A stretch of DNA of 64,000 nucleotides from Lentilactobacillus parabuchneri DSM 5707 = NBRC 107865 (GCF_001435315.1 NZ_AZGK01000007.1:50217-114216), one strand, 5' to 3'. Shown: positions 48,868 through 58,544, counted from the first letter of the stretch. The notes: generated from the letters alone by a model not told the origin. A program made the numbers and translations.

Positions 48868-48923
48868 ACAACAAAGGGACCTGTTGGCAAAACATCCGTT
48901 TTGTCGCAGGCCCCTTTTGTTGT
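48868..48923. terminator. Bidirectional terminator between spxH and pepF
   Basis: A long stem (ACAACAAAG...CTTTTGTTGT with GCAAAAC/GTTTTGT inside) lies between convergent genes, with A and T runs on both sides. Confidence 0.85.
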
Positions 48924-48933
48924 GTTCAAAATG

Positions 48934-50745
48934 TTATTTTTCGTATAGTGCTTCAAACTCATTCAAGCGTTCTTCAAAAATGATAAACGCTTTTTCAAGA
49001 TAATCAGGTTGTGTCATGTCAACCCCGGCTTTTTTCATCACGTTAGTTGGCGTGTCGGAGCTTCCGGACTTCAAGTAAGTTAGATAACGGTCAACATTTT
49101 CCTGACCGCCATTCACAATCCCATCGGCCAACGTTGACGCTGCCGCAAACCCGGTCGCGTACTGATAGACGTAAAAGTTATAGTAAAAATGCGGGATTCG
49201 TGCCCATTCCAAGCTGATCTCGTCATCAGAAATAACCGCGTCACCATAGTACTTGGCGTTTAAATCACGGTAAGCCTGATCCATGAAACTTGCCGTTAAC
49301 GGCTGTCCTTTGGCATCTTGCTCATGAATAAACTGTTCGAATTCTGCAAATTGTGTCTGACGGAAAACGGTGCCCTTAAAACCGTCAAGGTAATAATTCA
49401 AAATGAACTTCTTCATCTCATCATCGTCTTTAAATTTGTTCAAGAGATAATCAGTCAAAATATTTTCATTGGTTGTCGACGCAATCTCTGCCACAAAGAT
49501 TGAATAATCTCCGTATTGATACGGCTGATTGTGGTGTGAATAATAACTGTGCATACTGTGCCCGGTTTCATGAATCAAGGTGTACAAGTTATCGAGATTA
49601 TCCTTCCAATTCAGTAAGATAAAGGGATTAGTATCGTACGTTCCGGATGAATAGCCGCCACTTCGTTTAAACTGGTTTTCGACGACATCAATCCAGCGGC
49701 CGTCAAAGGCCTCGTGAACGTGTTTAACATAATCGGGCCCCATCACCTGCAAAGCCTCCAAAGCGATTGCCTTGGACTGTTCAAAGGTGTATTTGGGCGA
49801 CTTTTTGCCGACCAGTGACGTATACATATCATACATGTGCAGCTCATCAAGCCCTAAGATTCGCTTTCGTAAGGCCACGTATCGATGCAAAAGGTCCAAA
49901 TGACGGTTAACACCCTGAATTAAGTTGTCATAAACAGCCGTTGGCACTTCGTTTTCCGACAAAGCCGCCTCCAACGCGCTATTATAATGACGAACGTTGG
50001 CCTTAAAATTGTGATTCTTGACGTTGGTGGTCAAAGTAGCTGCCAGGGTGTGTTGAAACTGGCGGTATACTTGATACAATTTTTGAAAGGCTTCTTTTCG
50101 AACCGCCGGATTCGTTGACTCAAGCAAAATGCTGTAAACGCCTTGAGATAATTTGACCTGATTGCCGTTTTCGTCGGTCACGGATGGAAATGACAAGTCA
50201 GTGTTGTCAAGAATCCCAAAGGTTTTTTCTCCAGACGAGAAAATATCTCCGGCACCGGCCAGGACGGCTTCAACGTTGTTTTCCAAAATGTGTTGTCGCC
50301 GCTCAAACGTCTGGTCGAAGAAACGCTGATAAGCAGTTAATTTGGGTTCGGCTTGATAAAATTCCTGCATCTTGGAATCCGAAATTTTGAGTAGTTCAGG
50401 CTCAAACCACGAGGTCGCCGCGCCAAATTGAGCGGCCAAAGCCTCCGAACGCGAATACATGGCCTGATATCGATCAACACTGGTGTCTTGATCATTCTTT
50501 AGTTGGGCGTAGACATAAACTTTTTCCAGCTTACGACTGAGTGCCATCAAATCGTCAGTGGCTTTCAGTAAGGCCGCTGCGTTGTTTGCAATCGTGCCGG
50601 ATAGCTTGGCAAACTTTTCAGCCCCGGCTTTGACATCGGAAAAGTCACTTTCAAACGCTTCATCGCTCGCATAGACTGTTGTCAGGTCCCAGGTCAAGGC
50701 TTCCGGAACCTCATTTCTCAATGGTAATTCTTGTGTTTTAGCCAT
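48934..50745 (-). CDS. pepF: Oligoendopeptidase F
   Basis: Zinc metallopeptidase of the M3 family, 603 residues, that cuts peptides of about 7-17 residues in the cytoplasm. The HEXXH site appears as LIHETGHSMHSYYS, with the downstream Glu in FVAEIASTTNE. The ATG at 50745 lies after AAGGAGG; the upstream in-frame ATG overlaps poorly with a site. Confidence 0.96.
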   Translation of the reverse strand: MAKTQELPLRNEVPEALTWDLTTVYASDEAFESDFSDVKAGAEKFAKLSGTIANNAAALLKATDDLMALSRKLEKVYVYAQLKNDQDTSVDRYQAMYSRSEALAAQFGAATSWFEPELLKISDSKMQEFYQAEPKLTAYQRFFDQTFERRQHILENNVEAVLAGAGDIFSSGEKTFGILDNTDLSFPSVTDENGNQVKLSQGVYSILLESTNPAVRKEAFQKLYQVYRQFQHTLAATLTTNVKNHNFKANVRHYNSALEAALSENEVPTAVYDNLIQGVNRHLDLLHRYVALRKRILGLDELHMYDMYTSLVGKKSPKYTFEQSKAIALEALQVMGPDYVKHVHEAFDGRWIDVVENQFKRSGGYSSGTYDTNPFILLNWKDNLDNLYTLIHETGHSMHSYYSHHNQPYQYGDYSIFVAEIASTTNENILTDYLLNKFKDDDEMKKFILNYYLDGFKGTVFRQTQFAEFEQFIHEQDAKGQPLTASFMDQAYRDLNAKYYGDAVISDDEISLEWARIPHFYYNFYVYQYATGFAAASTLADGIVNGGQENVDRYLTYLKSGSSDTPTNVMKKAGVDMTQPDYLEKAFIIFEERLNEFEALYEK

Positions 50746-50779
50746 AGTGTCCTCCTTCAAACAAATCGTTAATAACAGG

Positions 50780-51922
50780 TTAGCACACCTCCGGCCTCAT
50801 GGTCATCATAATGCGTCTTTTTTGATCATAGCTTTCAAACCAAGTTGGTGATTGAACGATTCGAATTCCAGAAATGGTGTGACGGAGATAACCGTTTGCA
50901 CGGAGACTGAAAATGAAGCTCTTGAATTCCATCTGAAAGAAACGGACGTAATCGTCAACTTGGGCAAACTGCTGACCAAATTGCTGAACGGATTCAACAA
51001 AGATTTGATTGAGCCGCTGATTGGAAATCTCTGCCGGACTGGCTGAAAAAAGCTGAAGGACGACCCATACCCGCCAGCATAAAATGGTTCGTTTAAAGAT
51101 TGGCATCCCCTCTCCCCATTTACCGTGGCAAATTAAGGGACAGCCAATAAACAGTTTGCCTTGTTCGTAGCAAGCCGTAACCATATCGCGATAAGTGGGG
51201 TTCTGTAACACGTTGCTTCTATGGATTCGTTGAAGCTGATTGAGCATCGATTGACGTGCTTGAAAGGGAGAACTAACCGGCTGCTTTGGTGTTTCATGGG
51301 CGTCCATAAAACGTTTAAGGTCGGACAGACTTTTGAAAAACTGAACGCTGCTGACCACTTTTCCAGCAACTTCTTGAATGTGGTAATGGAGCTTCAACTG
51401 TCGTCGATCGGCAGAATAGTAAACAATAAAGAATCCAAGTCGCGGCTGAAAACGGGCGAACTTGGCAACGCCATCCAAGCGGTTGACCGCATTCAAATGA
51501 CGATCACCAAGAATCCATAACACATCGTAGCCAAGTGACTTGTAGTTCGACGTTCTTCTTGAAATGTCGCTATACGAGATCGGGCTGCATTGGTACTCCA
51601 GAATCAGTTGCTGATCCGGCAATAGCACGTCCGCCCGTTGTTCGATGGTCGGTAAATGATATTCCAACACAGCGGCCTGCCCCATCTTTTCCAATTGCTG
51701 TTTGAACGCCAGCTTACCTTTTAAATGGGCTTGGCTTTCACCTTCGCTAAAGCCCGCACAAATTGCATTGGATTTGTGGCTAAAATGAGCGATCCGACGG
51801 TCCCCGTGTTTATAGATGACCGGTTGTTGACAACAGGGGCAAACCAGTTGTTTTGGGATTGTTTTTTGTCTAATCAACTCGGTTGCGTTAACTAATTGGC
51901 TGTCCGCCATTGCAATAAGCAT
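50780..51922 (-). CDS. coiA: Competence protein CoiA
   Basis: Protein of 380 residues. An N-terminal zinc site (LVCPCCQQPVIYKHG) and HFSHK motif precede a nuclease-like core with RADVLL and LILEYQCSPIS, the expected Asp and ExQ residues. CoiA promotes recombination during natural transformation. The ATG at 51922 follows AGAAGGTGA. Whether competence genes are complete elsewhere is unknown. Confidence 0.9.
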   Translation of the reverse strand: MLIAMADSQLVNATELIRQKTIPKQLVCPCCQQPVIYKHGDRRIAHFSHKSNAICAGFSEGESQAHLKGKLAFKQQLEKMGQAAVLEYHLPTIEQRADVLLPDQQLILEYQCSPISYSDISRRTSNYKSLGYDVLWILGDRHLNAVNRLDGVAKFARFQPRLGFFIVYYSADRRQLKLHYHIQEVAGKVVSSVQFFKSLSDLKRFMDAHETPKQPVSSPFQARQSMLNQLQRIHRSNVLQNPTYRDMVTACYEQGKLFIGCPLICHGKWGEGMPIFKRTILCWRVWVVLQLFSASPAEISNQRLNQIFVESVQQFGQQFAQVDDYVRFFQMEFKSFIFSLRANGYLRHTISGIRIVQSPTWFESYDQKRRIMMTMRPEVC

Positions 51923-52040
51923 TTCATCACCTTCTAGTATATACATACGCAAAAAGTGTTCGTTTGTTTCCAGAAGTTAAAATAATGGTTACGTTTTTTT
52001 ACCGGCCGACGGTAATACTACCAATTCGCCCATTTTTGTT

Positions 52041-52046
52041 TATAAT
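52041..52046 (+). promoter_or_regulatory. -10 element of the glutamate-cysteine ligase gene
   Basis: TATAAT on the plus strand, 33 bases before the ATG at 52079. The -35 region is weak. Confidence 0.4.
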
Positions 52047-52078
52047 TATGAGTAAATATTGCCGGCTGGGAGAATAAT

Positions 52079-53611
52079 ATGCTGAAAAACTTATTAAAAT
52101 ACATCCAAGAAGAACATGTGGCCGAACAGCTTTATCACAGCTTGATCGGTATCGAGATTGAAGAACACCGCATTGATCAACATGGCCAATTGAGTCAGCT
52201 GCCGTATCCGAAGCACCTGGGTTCGAGACGGTATCATCCCTATTTTCAATCCGATTTCTCCGAATCAATGAGCGAACTGATTACCGATCCTAATCCCAAC
52301 ATTGGTGGGGTGTTGGATCAGCTTGACACCCTTCAAACCGTTTTGGCCCGTTCAATCCATAAATCAGAGGCATTCTGGCCGTTAAGCATGCCACCGGCAA
52401 TGAATATCGATGATAAGACGTTCATCAAGCAGCACTTCGGCCGACCGGCATATGCCGATTATCGCGATTATTTGACGAAAAAATACGGCGTCGCCCGCAA
52501 AATTATCACCGGCGTTCACGTCAACTTCAGCATTCCCGAGCCAGTCATTAATCGGCTCTACATGCATTATCAAGACCAGTTCACAACGCTCGTCGACTTC
52601 AAGAACGCCCTTTATTTCCAGTTGGCGCAAAATTTTGTCCTTCATCGTTGGCTGTTAACCTACTTATTTGGTGCCAGTCCAATCGCTGAAAAGGGCTTTT
52701 TCTCCGACGAAGACGCTCAAAAATTACCCCATCCGGTCCGCAGCATTCGAAACAGCATTTACGGTTATGTTAATGAACCCGAGGACCAAGTCGACGCCAC
52801 GATTTATAGTAGTTTGGATCACTACATTGACCAAATTACGGCGTCGATTGCCGACCACCGGCTTTACTCGACGGCAGAATTTTACGGCCCAGTTCGGCTG
52901 CGGGGCCAAGAAGAAATCAAAAATTACCGGACCAAAGGCATTTCGTACCTGGAATTTCGCGTTTTGGACAACACGCCTTTCACCCCGAATGGCATCAGCC
53001 GACACGCAATGTACTTTTTAAAATTCTTCTTAATGTACCTCTTGGTCACACCTGTTGATCATGACAATATTACCGATGACTTAAAGCAGTCGTTTGCCGA
53101 TAATAATCAAGTTGCACTGGAGAATCCGGATCAACCAACCTTCAAAATGAAGGAAGGCATCGAGATTTTTAATCAGCTGATTGAGATGGCCAAATCACTT
53201 CATGCCCATTCAGAACAACTCCAAGCACTTGATGACTTTAGTGAGGTTATTACCCACCCGGAATTAACAGCTTCGGCAATGTTACTGCCACACATCAAGA
53301 ATGGCAGTCTAATGGAATTTGGAACGCGGGTTGCTAAACAATGGCGTCAAAAACGGCTTGAAGCCCCAACGTTGCTTCCCGCCATGGGTAACACTTCATA
53401 TGATGCCCAGGAATTAATTTTCCACGCAATCCAGTTGGGAATCCGCTATTACGTCGTTAAGGACGAGGATGGTGCATCGCTGATTACCTTGACCTACGAT
53501 AACGTGACCCAGGTGATTTATACCGATAAAGTTGGTAAAGTCGAACCGTTAAAATATCTATACGACCTATTTCCCGGCATTAAGAAAGCCGCACGTCAGG
53601 ATCAACATTAA
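52079..53611 (+). CDS. gshA: Glutamate-cysteine ligase, stand-alone
   Basis: Enzyme of 510 residues that joins glutamate and cysteine to gamma-glutamylcysteine. The region YHSLIGIEIEEHRID near residue 20 and later TGVHVNFSIP match the GshA fold. The ATP-grasp extension found in bifunctional GshAB proteins is absent, so glutathione itself would need a separate GshB, or the product is gamma-glutamylcysteine. GGGAGAA precedes the ATG. It ends at a strong bidirectional terminator. Confidence 0.87.
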   Translation: MLKNLLKYIQEEHVAEQLYHSLIGIEIEEHRIDQHGQLSQLPYPKHLGSRRYHPYFQSDFSESMSELITDPNPNIGGVLDQLDTLQTVLARSIHKSEAFWPLSMPPAMNIDDKTFIKQHFGRPAYADYRDYLTKKYGVARKIITGVHVNFSIPEPVINRLYMHYQDQFTTLVDFKNALYFQLAQNFVLHRWLLTYLFGASPIAEKGFFSDEDAQKLPHPVRSIRNSIYGYVNEPEDQVDATIYSSLDHYIDQITASIADHRLYSTAEFYGPVRLRGQEEIKNYRTKGISYLEFRVLDNTPFTPNGISRHAMYFLKFFLMYLLVTPVDHDNITDDLKQSFADNNQVALENPDQPTFKMKEGIEIFNQLIEMAKSLHAHSEQLQALDDFSEVITHPELTASAMLLPHIKNGSLMEFGTRVAKQWRQKRLEAPTLLPAMGNTSYDAQELIFHAIQLGIRYYVVKDEDGASLITLTYDNVTQVIYTDKVGKVEPLKYLYDLFPGIKKAARQDQH

Positions 53612-53621
53612 TGATTAACCA

Positions 53622-53674
53622 CAAAAAGGCCCCGGTAAGCGAAACGCACGTTTTGCTCACCGGGGCCTTTCTTT
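53622..53674. terminator. Bidirectional terminator between gshA and the histidine kinase gene
   Basis: AAAGGCCCCGGT (53625-53636) pairs with ACCGGGGCCTTT (53659-53670). T-rich tails follow on both strands. Confidence 0.9.
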
Positions 53675-53697
53675 GATTTTGATGATAGTCGAGCTTC

Positions 53698-55017
53698 CTA
53701 AGACACTTTAAACCCAACTGTAAATACGGTTCCTTTGGGATGGTTGTCCTTGACAGTAATCGTGCCGGCATGCTGGTTAACAATCCACTTGGCAATTGCC
53801 AAACCCAGCCCGTTACCGCCAGTTTTGGAATTTCGTGATTTATCCGATCGGTAGAACCGGTCAAAAACGCGCTTCTTATCCGCGTCAGGAATCCCAGTTC
53901 CGGTATCGCGGACTTCAATGGTGAGCTTGTCGCGGTTGAGTAAGGTGACAACCGTGACCGTGCCCCCTTTCGGCGTATATTTGATGGCGTTGTCCAACAA
54001 AATAATCAATAGTTGACGAATCAGATCTTCATCAAATCGGCCCTTACCGTCTGCTTTTAACACGGTATTCAGCGATTTGTGCTGGCTAGCCGCAATATCA
54101 TCATAGGGTTTTAAAACGTGTTCAAACCACGGCTTAACATCAACTTCTTGCTTCCGAATTTCAATTTTGCCGGCATCCGACCGCGCCAACATTAATAAAC
54201 GATTGGTGAGTGTCTGCAAGTGGCGAACTTCATCCAGAGTCGTTGAAATTGCGTCAACCTGATCCACCACCTTGGTCTTTGGCTTCGTCAGCATATACTC
54301 CATCTGATTTTGAATTACGGTCAGAGGTGTCCGCAGCTCATGAGCGGCGTTGGCACTAAATTGTCGCTGGCGTTTCCAGGCGTCCATAATCGGCTTCATG
54401 CTCGATCGCGATAGGTAATAAGCAACCCCAATCGCGATAATCCAAAAGAACAACAATGTTATTAACAGCGATCGTCTAAAACTATTAACTGCTAATAAAT
54501 CGGTATCAATATTCTCCAAAATCAAGACATAATTTCCAGCGTAGATTGGATTGGAATTGGATTTTGGAACCTTGATCAATAACGTCCTAAAGTAGTGCAG
54601 GGTATTATCCGTCGACATCAAGGTCACTTCACGAACCTTATTCACCTCACTTTTATCCAGCTCAGTGTTGATAAACAGGTTATAGATTCGGTTGCCAAGC
54701 ATCTGTGCATTGATGATTTGCCCCTTTTGATTAAACACTAAAATATTGGTTCTAAACGGTGTGTCGCCACTCGGATTGGGAGATGGCGGCGTTTGTGAGC
54801 TGCTGGAGCTCCCGCCGGTTCGAAATTGCGGTGCCTTTCGGTTGCTTAACACATTTTGCTTTTGGGTCATTAATCCTTGATCAATATTTTTATAAATCGA
54901 TTGATGAAAGAAAAAGTTAATGACAATCCCAAGTACCGCAAACAGCAAGGCAAAACCAATCAACTCTTTCACGAACAGCGAGAGTTGCTGTTTTGTCTGA
55001 GGATCACGCTTTTTCAT
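53698..55017 (-). CDS. Sensor histidine kinase
   Basis: Membrane kinase of 439 residues. Two membrane helices (about 15-37 and 178-198) flank an extracellular domain of about 140 residues that starts with a Ser/Pro-rich stretch (GGSSSSSQTPPSPNPSG). The phosphorylated His is in FSANAAHELRTPLTVI. The N, G1 and G2 boxes appear as LLDNAIKYTPKGG, DTGTGIP and GGNGLGLAI. The ATG at 55017 follows GGAGG inside the end of the regulator gene. The divergent glycosylation operon is a likely target. Confidence 0.93.
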   Translation of the reverse strand: MKKRDPQTKQQLSLFVKELIGFALLFAVLGIVINFFFHQSIYKNIDQGLMTQKQNVLSNRKAPQFRTGGSSSSSQTPPSPNPSGDTPFRTNILVFNQKGQIINAQMLGNRIYNLFINTELDKSEVNKVREVTLMSTDNTLHYFRTLLIKVPKSNSNPIYAGNYVLILENIDTDLLAVNSFRRSLLITLLFFWIIAIGVAYYLSRSSMKPIMDAWKRQRQFSANAAHELRTPLTVIQNQMEYMLTKPKTKVVDQVDAISTTLDEVRHLQTLTNRLLMLARSDAGKIEIRKQEVDVKPWFEHVLKPYDDIAASQHKSLNTVLKADGKGRFDEDLIRQLLIILLDNAIKYTPKGGTVTVVTLLNRDKLTIEVRDTGTGIPDADKKRVFDRFYRSDKSRNSKTGGNGLGLAIAKWIVNQHAGTITVKDNHPKGTVFTVGFKVS

Positions 55018-55705
55018 CAAGGGCCTCCGTTTCAAACATGTAACCAACGTTTCTTAACGTCTTAATTGGCTGAAGGGACGTTGCCTGCTTCAGCTTTTTC
55101 CGTAAATTACTCATATAAACTTCAACGACAGAAATCGCCGTCTCTGATTCAAATCCCCATAAACGATCAAAAATCTGGTCCTTGGTAATGATTGTGTCGG
55201 GATTTTGGACAAAGTAGACCAGTAAGTCAAATTCCTTACCATTGAGGGCAAGTTCCTTGCCTTCCACATTGACCACCCGGTTACTGAGGTTAACGGTAAA
55301 CGGCCCGACTGTCAGCGTGTTGTCGTCTCCCAGACGGCCGCTGCGCTTGAGTAGTGCTTTGACCCGCATCAACAACTCCTCACGGTGAAACGGCTTTGTC
55401 AGATAGTCATCGGCGCCGAGCTCAAATCCGTGCACTTTATCATCCAAGGTATCTTTAGCCGTTAAAATTAACACCGGCATACTCAAATGATCCTCGGTCC
55501 GCCAATGCTTCAAAACATCGTAACCGTTCACCTGTGGCAGCATCAAATCCAGCACGACCAGATCATAAATGCCTTCCTGGCCAAGCATTTGTCCTTCGAA
55601 ACCGTCGTAGGAAACGGTTGTTTGCGCGATCTCACCTAAGAACAATTCCAGGCTCTTGGCCAAATCTTCATCATCTTCAATTATTAGTATATGAAGTTCT
55701 TTCAT
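55004..55705 (-). CDS. OmpR-family response regulator
   Basis: Regulator of 233 residues. The receiver domain has the acidic pair EDDED (10-14), phospho-acceptor Asp53 in VVLDLMLPQ, and Lys in YLTKPF. A winged-helix DNA-binding domain follows (about 130-228). It is translated together with the kinase by overlap. An 11-bp-period GCTTG repeat in the divergent intergenic region is a weak candidate binding site. Confidence 0.94.
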   Translation of the reverse strand: MKELHILIIEDDEDLAKSLELFLGEIAQTTVSYDGFEGQMLGQEGIYDLVVLDLMLPQVNGYDVLKHWRTEDHLSMPVLILTAKDTLDDKVHGFELGADDYLTKPFHREELLMRVKALLKRSGRLGDDNTLTVGPFTVNLSNRVVNVEGKELALNGKEFDLLVYFVQNPDTIITKDQIFDRLWGFESETAISVVEVYMSNLRKKLKQATSLQPIKTLRNVGYMFETEALDEKA

Positions 55706-55846
55706 TCAAAATTCTCCTTGTGGTTGATTTATCTATTGCCATTAAATTAATGTTTTTTGGGGCAATCGTCAACTAAAATTTGGGGAATTTATCATAAACC
55801 AAATCTTTTAAGCTTGTTTTATGCTTGAAAAGATAAACTCATCTCA

Positions 55847-56278
55847 ATGCTTAAGAAAGGAGTGACTCACATCAAATTTACAAAGCAATTATTTAAATTT
55901 GGCATCATCGGGTTGTTAAACACGATTTTAACGTATGTCATTTACTTAGTCTTGCTCAACCCGACCAACGCAACCTTTGCGATGGGCGTTGGCTATGGTG
56001 TCACCTCACTTCTGGGGCTGACCCTGAACAACCATTGGGTCTTTCAAACCGGATCGTCATTGAAATCCGTTGTCTGGAAATACTATGCGACCTACCTGTT
56101 CACTTGGGTGATCAGCGTCTTATTCGCCCACTTTGCCAGCAACTGGTCACTGATGAATCCACATCTCATTCCCCTAGTCAGTTTAATCATCACCGTACCC
56201 ACCAATTTCTTGTTATCAAAATTTTGGGTATTCAATCAACGTCACATAAAGGAGGTCCGCCGATATGGCAGCCAATAG
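55847..56278 (+). CDS. GtrA-family membrane protein, start uncertain
   Basis: Protein of about 143 residues with four membrane helices (approximately 15-35, 45-62, 78-98 and 108-128), matching GtrA-type flippases that move undecaprenyl-phosphate sugars across the membrane. The motif FKFGIIGLLNT and the final SKFWVF are typical. The ATG at 55847 has no evident ribosome binding site. A strong AAAGGAG occurs inside the frame, eight bases before an ATC codon, after which the family N-terminus (KFTKQLFKFG) begins. The true start is therefore unclear. Confidence 0.85.
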   Translation: MLKKGVTHIKFTKQLFKFGIIGLLNTILTYVIYLVLLNPTNATFAMGVGYGVTSLLGLTLNNHWVFQTGSSLKSVVWKYYATYLFTWVISVLFAHFASNWSLMNPHLIPLVSLIITVPTNFLLSKFWVFNQRHIKEVRRYGSQ

Positions 56279-58544
56279 TCAATATATAAGCAATACCCGA
56301 AATGATGAAACAAAAAGTCGAGGCAAATTCGATTGGATCCTCGGAATCATCTTAATCGCCGCCCTGTTTCTTTACGGGTGGGCAACTTGGAAGGCCGGAT
56401 CGGCCAACGCATTTTATACCGCAGCTATCAAAAGTATGACCATGAGTTTTCACAATTTCTGGTACGGCAGTTTTGATCCAGCCGGCTACATCACGGTTGA
56501 TAAGCCGCCAGTCGCACTATGGTTCATGGCCATCAGTGCCAAAATTTTTGGCCTTCATGGCTGGAGTATCGTATTACCATCCGTCCTCTTCGGTGTCGGT
56601 TCTGTTTACTTAATGTATCGCATTATTCAGCCATACTTCGGCAAAAATGCCGGTCGCTTAAGTGCATTGGCGCTGACCATCACGCCAATCGTTGTGGCGG
56701 ATTCCCGAACGAATAATATGGACGCAACTTTAGTTTTCTTCCTAATGTTAGGCCTTTTCTTCTTGGAAAAGTCCATCGGAAGTCGCCGAATTTGGCCACT
56801 ACTGGTCAGTTTTGGTCTGATCGGAATTGCCTTTAACGTCAAAATGCTTCAGGCCTTCATGATTCTGCCTGCGATGTACTTATTCTACTGGTTGGCCGCA
56901 AATGAATCTTGGAAGAAAAAAATTAAGAAACTGATTTTTGCAACCGTTTCGCTTCTCGTTTTCACCTTAGCCTATCCAATTTCGGTTGATATGACCCCGG
57001 CAAGCAGCCGACCATATGTTGGTGGTTCAGAAACCAACTCCCTGCTGGAATTAGCGTTTGGGTATAACGGAAGTGAACGCCTACTTGGACAAACAACTGG
57101 AACCGGCGGAACGTTTGGTGCCGGAATGAACAGTAAGACCCAAAACAAAAAGGGCGGCGGCATGCCAACCGGCGGCAAAGCGCCTACCGGTATGAAACAA
57201 GGAACCAAGAAGGGCGCCGCTGGCGGTAAGCAAATGCAAGCGCCTGGTGGTAGTAAAAAAGGTGGCCCAGGTAAAATGGGTGCCGGCGGCGGTGGCGGTG
57301 GTGCTTTCAATATCGGCACAATCGGACCGTTTAGGTTGTTCCAGTCCGCATTGGGACCACAAGTCAGTTGGCTGTTACCATTTGCCCTCTTTGGCTTAAT
57401 CGGTGGTCTGGCTTACTTCCGCGATAAACGACGTCGCTGGTTCTACTTAACCACTAAGCAAAAGCAACTGATTCTTTGGACAAGTTGGCTGATCCCCGTT
57501 TATGGATTCTTCAGCATTGCCAGCTTCTTTCATCCCTACTACATGATTATGCTGGCACCGCCAATTGCAGCGTTATTTGGAACCGGGCTAACTGCTTTAA
57601 TTGGCCTGTTCAAAAATAGTCTGAGAACGAACTGGAAATTTTACCTGCTTCCGCTTGCGATTACAGCAACAGCAGCACTTCAATCCTGGTATGTTTACAG
57701 TTACTATCCATGGTTGACCTGGATCATTTTGATTGCGGCGATTGGCTTTTCCATTGGCCTGATCGTGATTCCACGTGGTCGGGCGCTTCAAGCATTGCTG
57801 GTTGGGGGGCTGCTTTCAATCATGGCTGCGCCAACCTGGTGGTCGTTAACCCCGACAATTGCGGCTGAGTCGGCAATGATTCCAACCGCAGGCCCTTCCC
57901 TGCTTGAATCATCCAGTAGTGGCATGCCTGGCGGTGGTGGCGGTATGGGAAACAGTTCAGTCAACAAGAAACTGTTAAGTTACCTTGAAAAACATCAAGG
58001 AAATGCCAAATACCTGTTTGCAACCAGTGATTCAACAACTGCCGCTCCGTATATCATTAAAACTGGGAAGGCCGTCATGGCCATGGGTGGCTTTAACGGA
58101 ACCGACCCGGCGATCACGTTGACCCAGTTTAAAAAGCTTGTCAAAAACGGTGAATTAAAGTACTTCTATTACTCTGGCAAATCAGGTAATACGGCGATCA
58201 TTAATTGGATTAAGAAACACGCCACAAAGGTGAAATCAAGCTTATATCAAAGCTCGAGTTCAAGAGCTTCGGCTGCCGGAATGGGTCAAGGAACCCCAAC
58301 GGGCAAATCTAAGACAATGGGTCAAAAGCCAACTGCCCCAACTGGCAAGCAGAAACCAAGCGGCAATGGTGCAAAGCCAACCCCTGGCAAGAAGAATTCC
58401 AAGATGAAACCAACGGCAAAGCCAAGCACTAGGACCACCAAGAAGAAACAAACGACCATGCAGCAACCAGGTGGTATGGGCGGCGGAATGGGCGGAATGG
58501 GCTCATCCGGTGTTCTCTATGACCTTTCATCAATTTATAAATAA
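56265..58544 (+). CDS. GT39/ArnT-like membrane glycosyltransferase with low-complexity inserts
   Basis: Protein of 759 residues resembling Bacillus YkcB-type transferases. Numerous membrane helices are present. The first extracellular loop has DPAGYITVDKPPVALW, and a conserved TNNMDATLVF follows. Residues about 282-349 are rich in Gly, Lys, Gln and Met, a second patch lies near 553-562, and the C-terminal 90 residues are Lys/Pro/Thr then Gly/Met-rich. Such enzymes transfer sugars from polyprenyl phosphate to cell-surface acceptors. AAAGGAGG precedes the ATG, which overlaps the gtrA end. The acceptor is unknown. Confidence 0.88.
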   Translation: MAANSQYISNTRNDETKSRGKFDWILGIILIAALFLYGWATWKAGSANAFYTAAIKSMTMSFHNFWYGSFDPAGYITVDKPPVALWFMAISAKIFGLHGWSIVLPSVLFGVGSVYLMYRIIQPYFGKNAGRLSALALTITPIVVADSRTNNMDATLVFFLMLGLFFLEKSIGSRRIWPLLVSFGLIGIAFNVKMLQAFMILPAMYLFYWLAANESWKKKIKKLIFATVSLLVFTLAYPISVDMTPASSRPYVGGSETNSLLELAFGYNGSERLLGQTTGTGGTFGAGMNSKTQNKKGGGMPTGGKAPTGMKQGTKKGAAGGKQMQAPGGSKKGGPGKMGAGGGGGGAFNIGTIGPFRLFQSALGPQVSWLLPFALFGLIGGLAYFRDKRRRWFYLTTKQKQLILWTSWLIPVYGFFSIASFFHPYYMIMLAPPIAALFGTGLTALIGLFKNSLRTNWKFYLLPLAITATAALQSWYVYSYYPWLTWIILIAAIGFSIGLIVIPRGRALQALLVGGLLSIMAAPTWWSLTPTIAAESAMIPTAGPSLLESSSSGMPGGGGGMGNSSVNKKLLSYLEKHQGNAKYLFATSDSTTAAPYIIKTGKAVMAMGGFNGTDPAITLTQFKKLVKNGELKYFYYSGKSGNTAIINWIKKHATKVKSSLYQSSSSRASAAGMGQGTPTGKSKTMGQKPTAPTGKQKPSGNGAKPTPGKKNSKMKPTAKPSTRTTKKKQTTMQQPGGMGGGMGGMGSSGVLYDLSSIYK

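Noticed and set aside
51923..52040. Competence (ComX-type) promoter box upstream of coiA
   Set aside because: Only a 6 of 8 match to the streptococcal-type box was found, which is expected by chance.
56972..57319. Proline-rich frame antisense to the glycosyltransferase insert
   Set aside because: Its Pro and Ala composition is the mirror of the Gly-rich insert on the coding strand, so it is a composition artefact.
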